NCBI GenBank assembly: GCA_963764685.1
Contig: CAVXTT010000029.1
Coordinates: 1-64,000, forward strand
DNA from: CAVXTT01 sp963764685
GTDB taxonomy: Bacteria > Bacteroidota > Ignavibacteria > Ignavibacteriales > Ignavibacteriaceae
DNA: 64,000 nucleotides
Direction of reading: 5' to 3'
In this document: positions 20,374-28,781 of the stretch, piece by piece
How positions within the stretch are numbered: position 1 is the first letter of the stretch
Layout of the letters: each line of letters opens with the position of its first letter
Position numbers and translations under genes: made by a program
Notes under the pieces: generated by a model
Databases searched by the model: none
What the model was told of the DNA's origin: nothing
The model's input: the letters and a program-made list of their open reading frames with translations, nothing else

Positions 20374-21370
20374 ATGCTCAATTTTCCCTTACCCCGGCTG
20401 GATACGGATAATAAACTAAGGGAAATGCTTCTTCCATACTCAAGATTTCAAAAAAAGACAATTTATACAGATCCCGTTTCCGGTCATCGGATAGGATGCA
20501 TCGATTCTTCAAAACCTGAAGAAGTTTCCCTGCTGATGAATAATGAAACTGCCGCACTTGCTGTTCACGATCCTCCATATAACTTTGTTGCTTTTGAAGA
20601 AAGAAAAGTGAAGGAGTTTGTTGAGTGGTGCAGTAAATGGATAGAAATAACTTACAAAATACTGGATGAGAATGCATCTCTTTATATATGGCTGGGAGCT
20701 GATCAGAACAGGCATTTTCAGCCTCTGCCTCAGTTTATTGAAATGATGGCATCTTCAGGCTTTCACTCTAAAAGTTTTATCACAATGCGTAACCAGAGGG
20801 GTTACGGCACTCAGAAAAACTGGATGGCAATAAGACAGGAACTGCTTTTTTATATAAAAGGAGAGCCTGTGTTTAATGTTGATGCTGAATATACAGAGAT
20901 CCCTAAAGTGCTTGCGCGGTTACTATAAGATAATTAATGGTACAGAAACGGAAAATATGGAGCGGAGCAGATCAGAAAATATCCGGGCAGGAAATGTATG
21001 GATAGATATACAGCAGGTGTTCTACAGAATTGAAGAAAATGTTAACGGGTGCTATGCACAGAAACCATTAAAGGCAATTGAGCGGATACTGAATGCGAGC
21101 AGTAAAGCGGGACAAAATGTAGTTGATTTGTTCTCACATTCCGGTACTACTCTAATTGCCTGTGAAAGAACAGGAAGGAGATGTTTTACTGCCGATAATG
21201 ATCCTCTTTATTGTGAGATCACTCTCCGGCGCCTTGAACATTTCAGAAGCTCGGGAAAAACAGGGTGGCAGAACTCTAATCCGTTTGCTGAAGAAATATT
21301 ATCAGATAAAAATTTAACACTTCATCTGGAGAAAAATTATAATTATTCAATTAAAACAGCAAAAGTCTAA
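20374..21370 (+). CDS. Site-specific DNA methyltransferase (N6-adenine/N4-cytosine type, beta order), one frameshift
   Basis: The restored protein has about 331 residues. Motif IV is HDPPYN (Asp66-Pro-Pro-Tyr69). The AdoMet-binding motif I-like sequence DLFSHSGTTLIACERTGR comes after it, at about residue 250. This IV-before-I order marks the beta group of amino-methyltransferases. A base is extra at 20913-20915, where VL/RGYYKIINGTE continues in a second frame. No restriction enzyme gene is next to it, so it is an orphan methylase. It sits 3 bp after ymdB and its stop overlaps the folD ATG (TAATG at 21368), so it lies inside a housekeeping operon. The recognition sequence cannot be read from the protein. 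Confidence 0.86.
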
Positions 21371-22248
21371 TGGAACTGATTGACGGGAAAAAGATATCAG
21401 CTTTAATTAAGGATGAAATTAAGGCGGAAATAGAAAAACTTAAGAACTCCGGCAAAGGGGTACCGGGACTTGTTACAATACTTGTGGGGGAAAATCCTTC
21501 GTCTGCCATTTATGTTAATAATAAAATAAAAGCCTGTGCTGAGATCGGTATTTATTCCAAAGCAGAAAGGCATAATGCGGATATTACAGAAAAAGCTCTT
21601 CTTGAGCTGATCCAGAAATATAATAATGATCCTGCAATCCACGGGATACTTGTGCAGCTTCCGCTGCCTAAGCATATCAATGAAGATAAAGTAATTGAGG
21701 CTATATCTCCGAAGAAAGATGTGGACGGATTTCACCCGGTAAGCATCGGTAATCTTGTTTACGGAAAAGATGGTTTTGTTCCCTGTACCCCTGCAGGAAT
21801 TCAGGAATTATTAACCAGGTACAAAATAGATCTTAAGGGAAAGCACGTTGTTGTTCTCGGAAGAAGCAATATTGTAGGTAAACCTATAGCTAATCTGCTT
21901 GTGCAAAAAAAAGAGAATGCAAATGCTGTTGTAACAATATGTCATTCTGCGGCTGAAGATGTTTCTTATTATACAAAGCAGGCTGATGTTCTTATAGCGG
22001 CTATTGGCAGTCCCGCTTTTGTAAAAAAGGATATGGTTAAGGAGGGAGTTGTTGTAATCGATGTAGGTATAAACAGAATTGACGACCCCTCACACCCGAA
22101 AGGAAGCAGGGTAGTGGGGGATGTGGATTTTGAAGAGGTATCCCAAAAAGCTTCATTCATTACTCCTGTGCCCGGAGGTGTGGGTCTGATGACAATAGCA
22201 ATGCTTATGAAAAACACTTTAAAGGCTTTTAAGAATTATGACGACTAA
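21370..22248 (+). CDS. folD: Bifunctional methylene-THF dehydrogenase / methenyl-THF cyclohydrolase
   Basis: The 292-residue protein is of normal family length. Family motifs are intact: IYVNNKIKAC, with the catalytic Lys of the YxxxK site near residue 55; QLPLPKHI and PKKDVDGFHP near 95-125; the NADP-binding GRSNIVGKP near 165; and TPVPGGVGLMT near 265. It interconverts 5,10-methylene-, methenyl- and 10-formyl-tetrahydrofolate for purine and formyl-Met-tRNA synthesis. The ATG at 21370 shares its A with the methylase stop, and the gene overlaps deoC by 11 bp. All of this points to translational coupling. Confidence 0.97.
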   Translation: MELIDGKKISALIKDEIKAEIEKLKNSGKGVPGLVTILVGENPSSAIYVNNKIKACAEIGIYSKAERHNADITEKALLELIQKYNNDPAIHGILVQLPLPKHINEDKVIEAISPKKDVDGFHPVSIGNLVYGKDGFVPCTPAGIQELLTRYKIDLKGKHVVVLGRSNIVGKPIANLLVQKKENANAVVTICHSAAEDVSYYTKQADVLIAAIGSPAFVKKDMVKEGVVVIDVGINRIDDPSHPKGSRVVGDVDFEEVSQKASFITPVPGGVGLMTIAMLMKNTLKAFKNYDD

Positions 22249-23020
22249 AATAGAAAATAAAAATTATTCAGAAGCGGTTCTGAATAATTACCTGAATGAG
22301 TTTACCGGCTCTTATAACAATAATCCTGCTGTCCCCCGTTTAACAATATCTGAACTTGCAGGAATGATTGATCACACTTTACTAAAACCGGAAGCATCGA
22401 GATCTGAAATTGAAGACCTGTGCCGGGAAGCGGTAGAATATAATTTCGCATCTGTGTGTGTTAATTCTTCTTATGTGAAAACCTGCTGGAATGTTGTAAA
22501 GGACACCAGTGTAAAAGTATGCTCCGTAATTGGATTCCCGCTGGGGGCATCCGGGGCAGAGATAAAGGTCAGGGAAACTGAATACGCCCTGCTTAAGGGT
22601 GCTTCAGAAGTTGATATGGTAATGAACATCGGGGCGCTGCGGAGCAAGGATTATAATTTTGTTTATCAGGATATTAGGGCAGTGGTTAATACAGCCCACA
22701 GCAAGAGTGCCTTATGCAAGGTGATCATTGAAACTTGTCTGCTTGATGATAATGAAAAAATTGCAGCCTGTCTTCTCGTAAAAGATGCCGGTGCTGATTT
22801 TATCAAAACCTCTACGGGCTTCAGCAAAGGGGGCGCTGTGGCAAAAGATGTGGCTCTGATGAAATTTATCGCAGGTGATAATTGTAAAGTAAAAGCATCC
22901 GGAGGCATTAAAACTGCTGAAGATGCACTTGCTATGATTGCATCGGGCGCATCGCGGATAGGTACCAGTTCAGGAGTTAAAATAATTGAGTCGTACAAGC
23001 AAAGCAATTTAGATCATTAA
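22238..23020 (+). CDS. deoC: Deoxyribose-phosphate aldolase
   Basis: The 260-residue protein has a roughly 35-residue N-terminal extension and then the DeoC barrel: IDHTLLKPEA near residue 44, VIGFPLG near 97, EVDMVMNIGAL near 125, the Schiff-base lysine in ADFIKTSTGFS near 188, and a second active-site lysine in KASGGIKTAEDA near 220. It splits 2-deoxyribose-5-phosphate into glyceraldehyde-3-phosphate and acetaldehyde, the last step of deoxynucleoside catabolism. A role downstream of DNA scavenging by a secreted nuclease elsewhere in the window is possible but only by inference. It overlaps folD by 11 bp. Confidence 0.95.
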   Translation: MTTKIENKNYSEAVLNNYLNEFTGSYNNNPAVPRLTISELAGMIDHTLLKPEASRSEIEDLCREAVEYNFASVCVNSSYVKTCWNVVKDTSVKVCSVIGFPLGASGAEIKVRETEYALLKGASEVDMVMNIGALRSKDYNFVYQDIRAVVNTAHSKSALCKVIIETCLLDDNEKIAACLLVKDAGADFIKTSTGFSKGGAVAKDVALMKFIAGDNCKVKASGGIKTAEDALAMIASGASRIGTSSGVKIIESYKQSNLDH

Positions 23021-23029
23021 TGTTAATCT

Positions 23030-23254
23030 ATGGTTTTAGATATTGTTGTTCATAAAACCAACGACGGCTATACAGCAGAGATCCCTTCACTGCGGGGTTG
23101 CGAATCGTGGGCTGCCGATGAAGAAACTGTACTTGATAAAATAACCGAACTTGCTGCTTATTATCTGAAGATGGATTCAAAGAAGCAGTTCAAATTAGAT
23201 AAAGCAAGATCCTCCAATAACAGGACCATCTACAAACTCGTTTTTAATAAGTAA
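23030..23254 (+). CDS. HicB-like small protein, no HicA partner
   Basis: The 74-residue protein resembles the partial RNase H fold of HicB antitoxins: a beta-hairpin start DIVVHKTNDGYTAEIPSL with RGCESWAADEETVLDKI, where the GY(x)AEIPxLxGC(x)SxGDT-type signature is largely kept. The C-terminal part is short (KLVFNK) and there is no DNA-binding RHH or HTH tail. No HicA-like toxin gene is adjacent, so it may be a lone regulator or metabolic orphan. It lies 9 bp after deoC and 1 bp before the SpoU methylase gene, clearly cotranscribed. Confidence 0.75.
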   Translation: MVLDIVVHKTNDGYTAEIPSLRGCESWAADEETVLDKITELAAYYLKMDSKKQFKLDKARSSNNRTIYKLVFNK

Positions 23255-23255
23255 A

Positions 23256-23843
23256 GTGAGACAATTTAAAACTAACGAGCGTCTCGATAAGATAAAGAAA
23301 GTACTGGAAGCCAGGCGTAAATCACTTACGGTAGTACTTGAAAATATTCACGATCCTCATAATGTAAGTGCAATATTCCGTACATCTGACGCTGTGGGAA
23401 TATCCTCTGTTGCTCTCCTGTATACTATAGAATCATTTCCCCAGATTGCAAAATCATCCTCCGCCTCAGCATTAAAATGGGTTGAAAAAGAAAAGTACAG
23501 GGATATTCCGGAATGTTATACTGCTTTAAGGAATAAGGGATTTAAGATTTACGCTTCTTCGCTGCAGGATGGATCGGAAAATATATTTGAGCTTGACCTT
23601 ACAGAAAAAATTGCTATAGTACTGGGCAACGAAGCAAGGGGTGTATCTGAAGACGCCGCAAAAATGGCTGATAAATTAATACAGATACCTATGCTTGGTA
23701 TGATTCAGAGCCTTAATGTTTCTGTAGCTGCAGCAGTGATTTTATTCGAGGCAATGCGGCAAAGGATGGTTAAAGGGGATTACGGCAAACCGGAAATGAG
23801 AAGCAGCGAGCTCGATAAGAAAGATAGACGAATGGTGCGATAA
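23256..23843 (+). CDS. SpoU/TrmH-family RNA 2'-O-methyltransferase
   Basis: The 195-residue protein has the SPOUT knot motifs in order: VLENIHDPHNVSAIFRTSDA (motif 1, with the N-x-R of family), IVLGNEARGVS (motif 2) and IPMLGMIQSLNVSVAAAVILFEA (motif 3). The best fit is TrmH, which 2'-O-methylates G18 in tRNA, but other SpoU family members such as RlmB are possible. It starts with GTG at 23256, one base after the HicB-like stop, and is followed 5 bp later by aroA. Confidence 0.88.
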   Translation: MRQFKTNERLDKIKKVLEARRKSLTVVLENIHDPHNVSAIFRTSDAVGISSVALLYTIESFPQIAKSSSASALKWVEKEKYRDIPECYTALRNKGFKIYASSLQDGSENIFELDLTEKIAIVLGNEARGVSEDAAKMADKLIQIPMLGMIQSLNVSVAAAVILFEAMRQRMVKGDYGKPEMRSSELDKKDRRMVR

Positions 23844-23848
23844 ATGAG

Positions 23849-25135
23849 ATGATAAAGTCATTTTCGAAAATAAGACCATTTAAGGGGGAACTTTCGTTCA
23901 AGGGGGACAAATCTGTATCTCACCGGGCTCTTATTTTTTCTGCGATGGCTGAAGGAGAATCAATTATATACAACCTGTCTGATTCTGCCGATGTTAATTC
24001 AACCATCAGCTGTTTGCAGGAATTGGGTGTAGAAATAATTAAGGAGAGAAATTATCATAAAATAAGTGGTGCAGGGTTTAGGGGATTCAGGAAACCAGGG
24101 AAGCAGCTGGATGCAGGTAACTCAGGTACTACTGCAAGGCTTATGACAGGGCTTCTTTCAGTGCAGGATTTTGAATCTGTAATTACAGGTGATGAATCAC
24201 TTTCTATGCGTCCTATGGACAGGGTAATCCATCCCCTTTCACTTATGGGTGCCGGGATAACATCCGGGAACGGCAGGCTTCCGCTGAGTATATTCCCATC
24301 CGGGACTCTCAAAAATATTTCTTATGTAATGATAGTTCCAAGTGCGCAGGTTAAAAGCGCTATAATACTTGCCGGTTTACATCTTAATGAAGTGAGTACA
24401 ATCCTTGAAACTCTTCCTACCAGGAACCACACCGAAATGATGCTTGGACTTCCAATAGAAAAAACCGCTTCAGGATTACTTATAAAGGTTTCCAGGGAAC
24501 ACTATCCCCGTCCGAAAGAATTTCATATTCCGGGGGATATATCATCTGCTTCATTTTTCATAGTACTGACTCTCCTGATTCCGGGTGCACGCCTGTTGAT
24601 AAAAGATATACTTATTAATGAGTCGAGGACAGCCTTTATTAAAATTCTCCAGGAAATGGGGGCTGATATCAGTATTATACCTAAAGGAGGTTCCGGGGGA
24701 GAGCCCTGCGGTGATATTAACGTGGAAGGAAGCAACTTAAAGAATGTAAAGATACCCGGAGATGTTATCGCAGAAATTATAGATGAGATCCCCGCATTAA
24801 CAATTGCAGGCATCTTTGCATCGGGAGCTTTTGTTCTGAGAAATGCATCCGAATTAAGGGTAAAAGAAACAGACAGGATCAGAGCGCTCGTGGATAATCT
24901 TGATCTTGCCGGACTTTTAGTAAAAGAATATCCGGACGGTTTCTCTGTTGAGGGGAAGATTACTAAAGAGATGCCGGTATTTGATAGTTTCGGGGATCAT
25001 AGGATAGCAATGGCATTTATTATATTATCCTGCCTGTTGGAGAAGGGGGGATCCATTATCGGCCCAGAATGTATTTCCATATCGAACCCGGAATTCCTGG
25101 AACAGCTTAAAGTACTGGAATCCTCTGCTTTCTAA
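23849..25135 (+). CDS. aroA: 3-phosphoshikimate 1-carboxyvinyltransferase (EPSP synthase)
   Basis: The 428-residue protein has the EPSP-synthase motifs: GDKSVSHRALIF near residue 18, with the active-site Lys and Ser; LDAGNSGTTARLM near 88; the RPMDR signature near 120; and the C-terminal DRIRA with FGDHRIAMAF near 380. It joins PEP to shikimate-3-phosphate in aromatic amino acid synthesis. Length and motif order are normal, so the enzyme should be active. It ends the operon that begins with ymdB; a clear hairpin terminator follows 23 bp after the stop. Confidence 0.97.
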   Translation: MIKSFSKIRPFKGELSFKGDKSVSHRALIFSAMAEGESIIYNLSDSADVNSTISCLQELGVEIIKERNYHKISGAGFRGFRKPGKQLDAGNSGTTARLMTGLLSVQDFESVITGDESLSMRPMDRVIHPLSLMGAGITSGNGRLPLSIFPSGTLKNISYVMIVPSAQVKSAIILAGLHLNEVSTILETLPTRNHTEMMLGLPIEKTASGLLIKVSREHYPRPKEFHIPGDISSASFFIVLTLLIPGARLLIKDILINESRTAFIKILQEMGADISIIPKGGSGGEPCGDINVEGSNLKNVKIPGDVIAEIIDEIPALTIAGIFASGAFVLRNASELRVKETDRIRALVDNLDLAGLLVKEYPDGFSVEGKITKEMPVFDSFGDHRIAMAFIILSCLLEKGGSIIGPECISISNPEFLEQLKVLESSAF

Positions 25136-25158
25136 AAACCTGAAAACAAAAAATAAAA

Positions 25159-25189
25159 AAAGATACCCGTGCATAGTCCGGGTATCTTT
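25159..25189. terminator. Bidirectional terminator between aroA and the propeller gene
   Basis: AAAGATACCCG (25159-25169) pairs perfectly with CGGGTATCTTT (25179-25189). It is flanked by A-rich and T-rich ends, so it can serve aroA on the plus strand and the minus-strand gene ending at 25208. Confidence 0.88.
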
Positions 25190-25207
25190 GTGATTGAGAT
25201 GCGATAG

Positions 25208-27349
25208 TCATTTCATCAATATCATTTTCTTTGTCTCCGTATACTCTCCAGATTTCAGCTGATAGAAGTAGACCCCACTCGTCAAACTTGCTGCCTCAAA
25301 CTCAACTTCATAACTTCCAGATGGTTTGTACCCATCAACTAGAGTTGCAACTTCATTTCCCAAAACATCATAAACTTTAAGAGTTACAAATTTATAAGTT
25401 GATACTGAATACCTGATTGTTGTTGATGGGTTGAATGGATTAGGATAGTTTTGAGTTAGCTCGAATGATGATGGACCTTCAATTATTTGCTCGACATTAA
25501 CAGTGGATTCCGCACTGCGAAAAACTCCTTGCAAAGTACCTGCAAACAAACGATCATCAGCATTAATTGCCAGCGAATAAACATATTGGCTTGTTAGACC
25601 AGTAGAAGTCTGGCTCCAGGTATTACCGTTATCTGTAGAACAGAAGACACCACTTCCTTCTGTTCCGGCAAAGATATCGCCGATTGAATTTACGACCAAC
25701 GACCGTATGTAAGTAGAGGTTAATCCTGTTGCTTCCCAGGTGTCTCCGTTATTAGTTGAAAGGAAGACGCCTTCCCCATAGGTGCCTGCAAAAAGAATTC
25801 CGGAGGAATGAATTACAAGGCTGCGAATATCTATTACTGTCAATCCCGAATTGATTTGTACCCAGCTGTTACCGTTGTTGGTAGAACGATAAATTCCATT
25901 ATCCATACCAGCAAAAAGGTGACCAATTGAGTCGATCGCAAGCGCATAAACAAATGTTGCAGCAGACCCAGTATTGAGCTGTAACCAATTGTTTCCATTA
26001 TCAGTAGAACTCATTATTACCCCATTGTCGTACCCCGTTCCTGCATAGATGTACCCATCAGAATCAATTAGGAGTGAATAAACTGGATACGAGTCCTGAT
26101 TAAACCATAAACCATTCCAAGTCCCCCCACCATCTGTAGAGCGTACAATACCACTCCAGTTTTCCATTGAATAGTCAGCTGTTCCAGCTAAGATATCTCC
26201 TGACGAGCTAATAGCAAGAGCGGGGATTGAGCTCCCATCCCAACCGGCGGGTTTGCCTGCTGATAGCCAATCATCACCATCGTTTGATGTTCGAAATAAC
26301 ATTCCGTTCCCACTATTATCCCAGCCAAATTCACCACTAACTGCTGAGAATATTTCTCCATTAGAATTTATGGCAAGTGAAAAGATATCAGTTGCTGTTA
26401 GTTTATTGTTAATCTGGATCCATTCATTTCCATTCGTTGTTGAACGTAAAACTCCCTCGTCTCCGGTTCCTGCAAAAACATCACCTGATTGATTGATCGC
26501 CAAGGCTTTTACATAAAAACCATCTAAAACTATATCCCAGCTAACTCCGTCATCAGTAGATCGATAAACACTTTTATAAGCTCCAGCGAATATATGTCCC
26601 GATTGATTGATAGCGAATGAATTAAATCCAGGGCCGGGTGAATAACAAGTAATCCAGCTGTCACCATTATCAGTAGACCGTAAAATACCTGCACCGTATG
26701 TTGCAGCGAATATATGTCCCCTTGAATTTATAGTGAATCCTAAAATTACAAATGCCGGTATTCCATAACTTGACCAGGTGAAACCATGATCTTTTGAGCG
26801 ATAAATATTCCCATAATTACCGGCAAAGATGTGACCTGAGTCGTTGATTGCCAGGGCAAAGATATAGTTCATTCCTCCTGTCAATGCCCAACTATTCCCA
26901 TTGTCTGTGGAACGGAAAATACCACTTTTCGTTCCGGCGAAGATATCTCCCGATTGATCGACGGCGAGGGAGAAAACATAAAATTCTGTCAACCCGGCAT
27001 TGATCTGGATCCAGCTATCGCCGTTGTTTTGGGAGCGAAAAATTCCACTGCCATAAGTACCTGCAAAAATATGATCTGAAGTGTTAGTGATAAGACAGCG
27101 AACTTCAGTCGCATTTAGTCCAATGTTTATTGATATCCAATCATCACCGTTATTTGAACTCCGGAAGATACCTCCTCCTGATGTCCCTGCGTAAATCCAC
27201 CCGGATGAATTAATGGTGAATCCATTGATATGACCCCCATAAGGTCCGTTCGTCTTTTCCCAAAAGTCCTGAATGGGCTGGGCATTCAGCGGATTAATAG
27301 TTGTCATTATCCAGACAACCAAAACATAAAAATAATTAAATGTTTTCAA
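25208..27349 (-). CDS. Large T9SS-secreted beta-propeller protein (BNR/YCF48-like repeats), longer paralogue
   Basis: The 713-residue product begins at TTG 27349, not at the TTG 12 bases upstream, because the upstream codons overlap the ribosome-binding site GGAGGT. The result is a signal peptide (KTFNYFYVLVVWIMT...NPLNAQ). About 14 blades of 38-48 residues follow, each with IFRSTDNGDSW-type motifs and ...SLAINQSGHIFAGT. The C-terminal 80 residues are a T9SS sorting domain with NYPNPFNPSTTIRY and the end TKKMILMK. The N-terminus and upstream 100 bp are nearly identical to the gene at 27425-28705. The blade number differs between the two. Probable surface-displayed binding protein. Substrate unknown. 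Confidence 0.87.
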   Translation of the reverse strand: MKTFNYFYVLVVWIMTTINPLNAQPIQDFWEKTNGPYGGHINGFTINSSGWIYAGTSGGGIFRSSNNGDDWISINIGLNATEVRCLITNTSDHIFAGTYGSGIFRSQNNGDSWIQINAGLTEFYVFSLAVDQSGDIFAGTKSGIFRSTDNGNSWALTGGMNYIFALAINDSGHIFAGNYGNIYRSKDHGFTWSSYGIPAFVILGFTINSRGHIFAATYGAGILRSTDNGDSWITCYSPGPGFNSFAINQSGHIFAGAYKSVYRSTDDGVSWDIVLDGFYVKALAINQSGDVFAGTGDEGVLRSTTNGNEWIQINNKLTATDIFSLAINSNGEIFSAVSGEFGWDNSGNGMLFRTSNDGDDWLSAGKPAGWDGSSIPALAISSSGDILAGTADYSMENWSGIVRSTDGGGTWNGLWFNQDSYPVYSLLIDSDGYIYAGTGYDNGVIMSSTDNGNNWLQLNTGSAATFVYALAIDSIGHLFAGMDNGIYRSTNNGNSWVQINSGLTVIDIRSLVIHSSGILFAGTYGEGVFLSTNNGDTWEATGLTSTYIRSLVVNSIGDIFAGTEGSGVFCSTDNGNTWSQTSTGLTSQYVYSLAINADDRLFAGTLQGVFRSAESTVNVEQIIEGPSSFELTQNYPNPFNPSTTIRYSVSTYKFVTLKVYDVLGNEVATLVDGYKPSGSYEVEFEAASLTSGVYFYQLKSGEYTETKKMILMK

Positions 27350-27452
27350 TTGTACCTCCAAGATAATTGATAAATTTAAAGCCCGTGAAGAGTAATTATA
27401 ATTAATGTAAACAGAATAAAGTAATCATTTCATCAGAATCATCTTTTTCGTT
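27268..27452. repeat. 185-bp block duplicated at 28624-28809 (shared gene starts and 3' ends)
   Basis: The signal-peptide codons, RBS, upstream region and the last codons of the next gene are nearly identical between 27268-27452 and 28624-28809. The duplicated unit thus runs through the end of one gene and the start of the next, as expected for tandem duplication by unequal crossing over. Confidence 0.85.
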
Positions 27453-28705
27453 GAATTAAAATGCTCACCAGTAATTGCTTGTGCTTCTATTGAATAGAAG
27501 TATGTTCCGCTTGATAAACTATTAGCGCTGAATTCCAGATGGTGACTGCCAGCGTTAAAATCTCCGCTTGCAATTTGGTCTACTTCTTGTCCCAGCATAT
27601 TGAAAAGTTTAATACTAACATTTGACTCAACAGGGAGTGAGAATGAAATCGTTGTTGATGGATTAAATGGATTTGGAAAGTTTTGAGTTAGCACAAATGA
27701 TGATGGTCTTTCACTTACCTGCTCAACATGAACGGTGGATTCTACACTACGAAAAACTCTTTGAGCAGTACCTGCGAACAAACGATCATTTGAATTTATT
27801 GCAAGAGAATAGACATATTGACCTGTTAAACCTATGGACTCCCAGGTATCACCATTATTTGTCGAACGGAAAACACCGTTTCCTGCTGTTGCGGCAAATA
27901 TATCCCATTCTGAATTTATGACCATTGAAAGTAAGAAAGCTGATAATAATCCTGTTGCTTCCCAGGTGTCTCCATTATCAGTAGAACGGAACACACCTTC
28001 TCCATATGTGCCTGCAAAAAGATGTCCAGATGAATTAATGACAAGACTGCGAATATCTGTTGTTGTCAATCCCGAATTGATTTGCATCCAGCTAACTCCA
28101 TCATCGGTTGAGCGATAAACCCCAAAATCCGTACCTGCAAATAAATGTCCTGAGAAGTTGGCTGCAAGGTCATAAACGAATTCGGCACCAGATAAAGTAT
28201 TGAGTTGCGTCCAATTGTTTCCATTATCCGTAGATTTCATGATCGCACCGTTATCATATCTCGTTCCTGCATATATGTACCCATCAGGCTTAATTAGGAT
28301 TGAATAAACCGGGTACGAATCCGGAATAAACCACACACCAAACCAATTTTGACCCTTATCGGTGGATTTGACAATACCACTCCAATTCTCCATTGACCAG
28401 TCCTCAGTTCCTGCAAAGATGTCTCCTGAAGTGCTGATAGCAAGTGCAGGAATCGAACTTCCCTTCCAGCCCGCAGGTTGACCTAATGATATCCAGTCAT
28501 CACCATCGTTTGTTGTGCGAAATACACCTCCCTCTGATGTTCCTGTAAGTAGCTTTTGTGACGAATCTACAGTGAACGAGGTAATGTAACCACCATCAGG
28601 GCTGTTCGTCTCCTCCCAAAATTCCTGAATGGGCTGGGCATTCAGCGGATTAATAGTTGTCATTATCCAGACAACCAAAACATAAAAATAATTAAATGTT
28701 TTCAA
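27425..28705 (-). CDS. T9SS-secreted beta-propeller protein, shorter paralogue with a different sorting domain
   Basis: The 426-residue product starts at TTG 28705 with GGAGGT just upstream, same start logic as its paralogue at 25208-27349. The signal peptide (KTFNYFYVL...NPLNAQ) is identical, and the later blades match closely (GSSIPALAISTSGDIFAGT, SGIVKSTD, NSGLTTTDIRSLVIN). Seven or so blades of the longer copy are missing after the first one. The sorting domain is different: NFPNPFNPSTTIS, then LFNMLGQEVDQIASG and a longer tail ...TGEHFNSTKKMILMK. This shows duplication followed by blade loss and sorting-domain replacement. A near-identical block of about 185 bp spans the 5' end and upstream region of both genes. 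Confidence 0.87.
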   Translation of the reverse strand: MKTFNYFYVLVVWIMTTINPLNAQPIQEFWEETNSPDGGYITSFTVDSSQKLLTGTSEGGVFRTTNDGDDWISLGQPAGWKGSSIPALAISTSGDIFAGTEDWSMENWSGIVKSTDKGQNWFGVWFIPDSYPVYSILIKPDGYIYAGTRYDNGAIMKSTDNGNNWTQLNTLSGAEFVYDLAANFSGHLFAGTDFGVYRSTDDGVSWMQINSGLTTTDIRSLVINSSGHLFAGTYGEGVFRSTDNGDTWEATGLLSAFLLSMVINSEWDIFAATAGNGVFRSTNNGDTWESIGLTGQYVYSLAINSNDRLFAGTAQRVFRSVESTVHVEQVSERPSSFVLTQNFPNPFNPSTTISFSLPVESNVSIKLFNMLGQEVDQIASGDFNAGSHHLEFSANSLSSGTYFYSIEAQAITGEHFNSTKKMILMK

Positions 28706-28781
28706 TTGTACCTCCAAGAGAATTGATAAATTGTAAAGCCCGTGAAGAGTAACTATAATTAATGTAAACAGAATAAAGTGA

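Noticed and set aside
23030..23254. A complete HicAB toxin-antitoxin pair
   Set aside because: Only a HicB-like piece is present; no HicA-type gene lies on either side.
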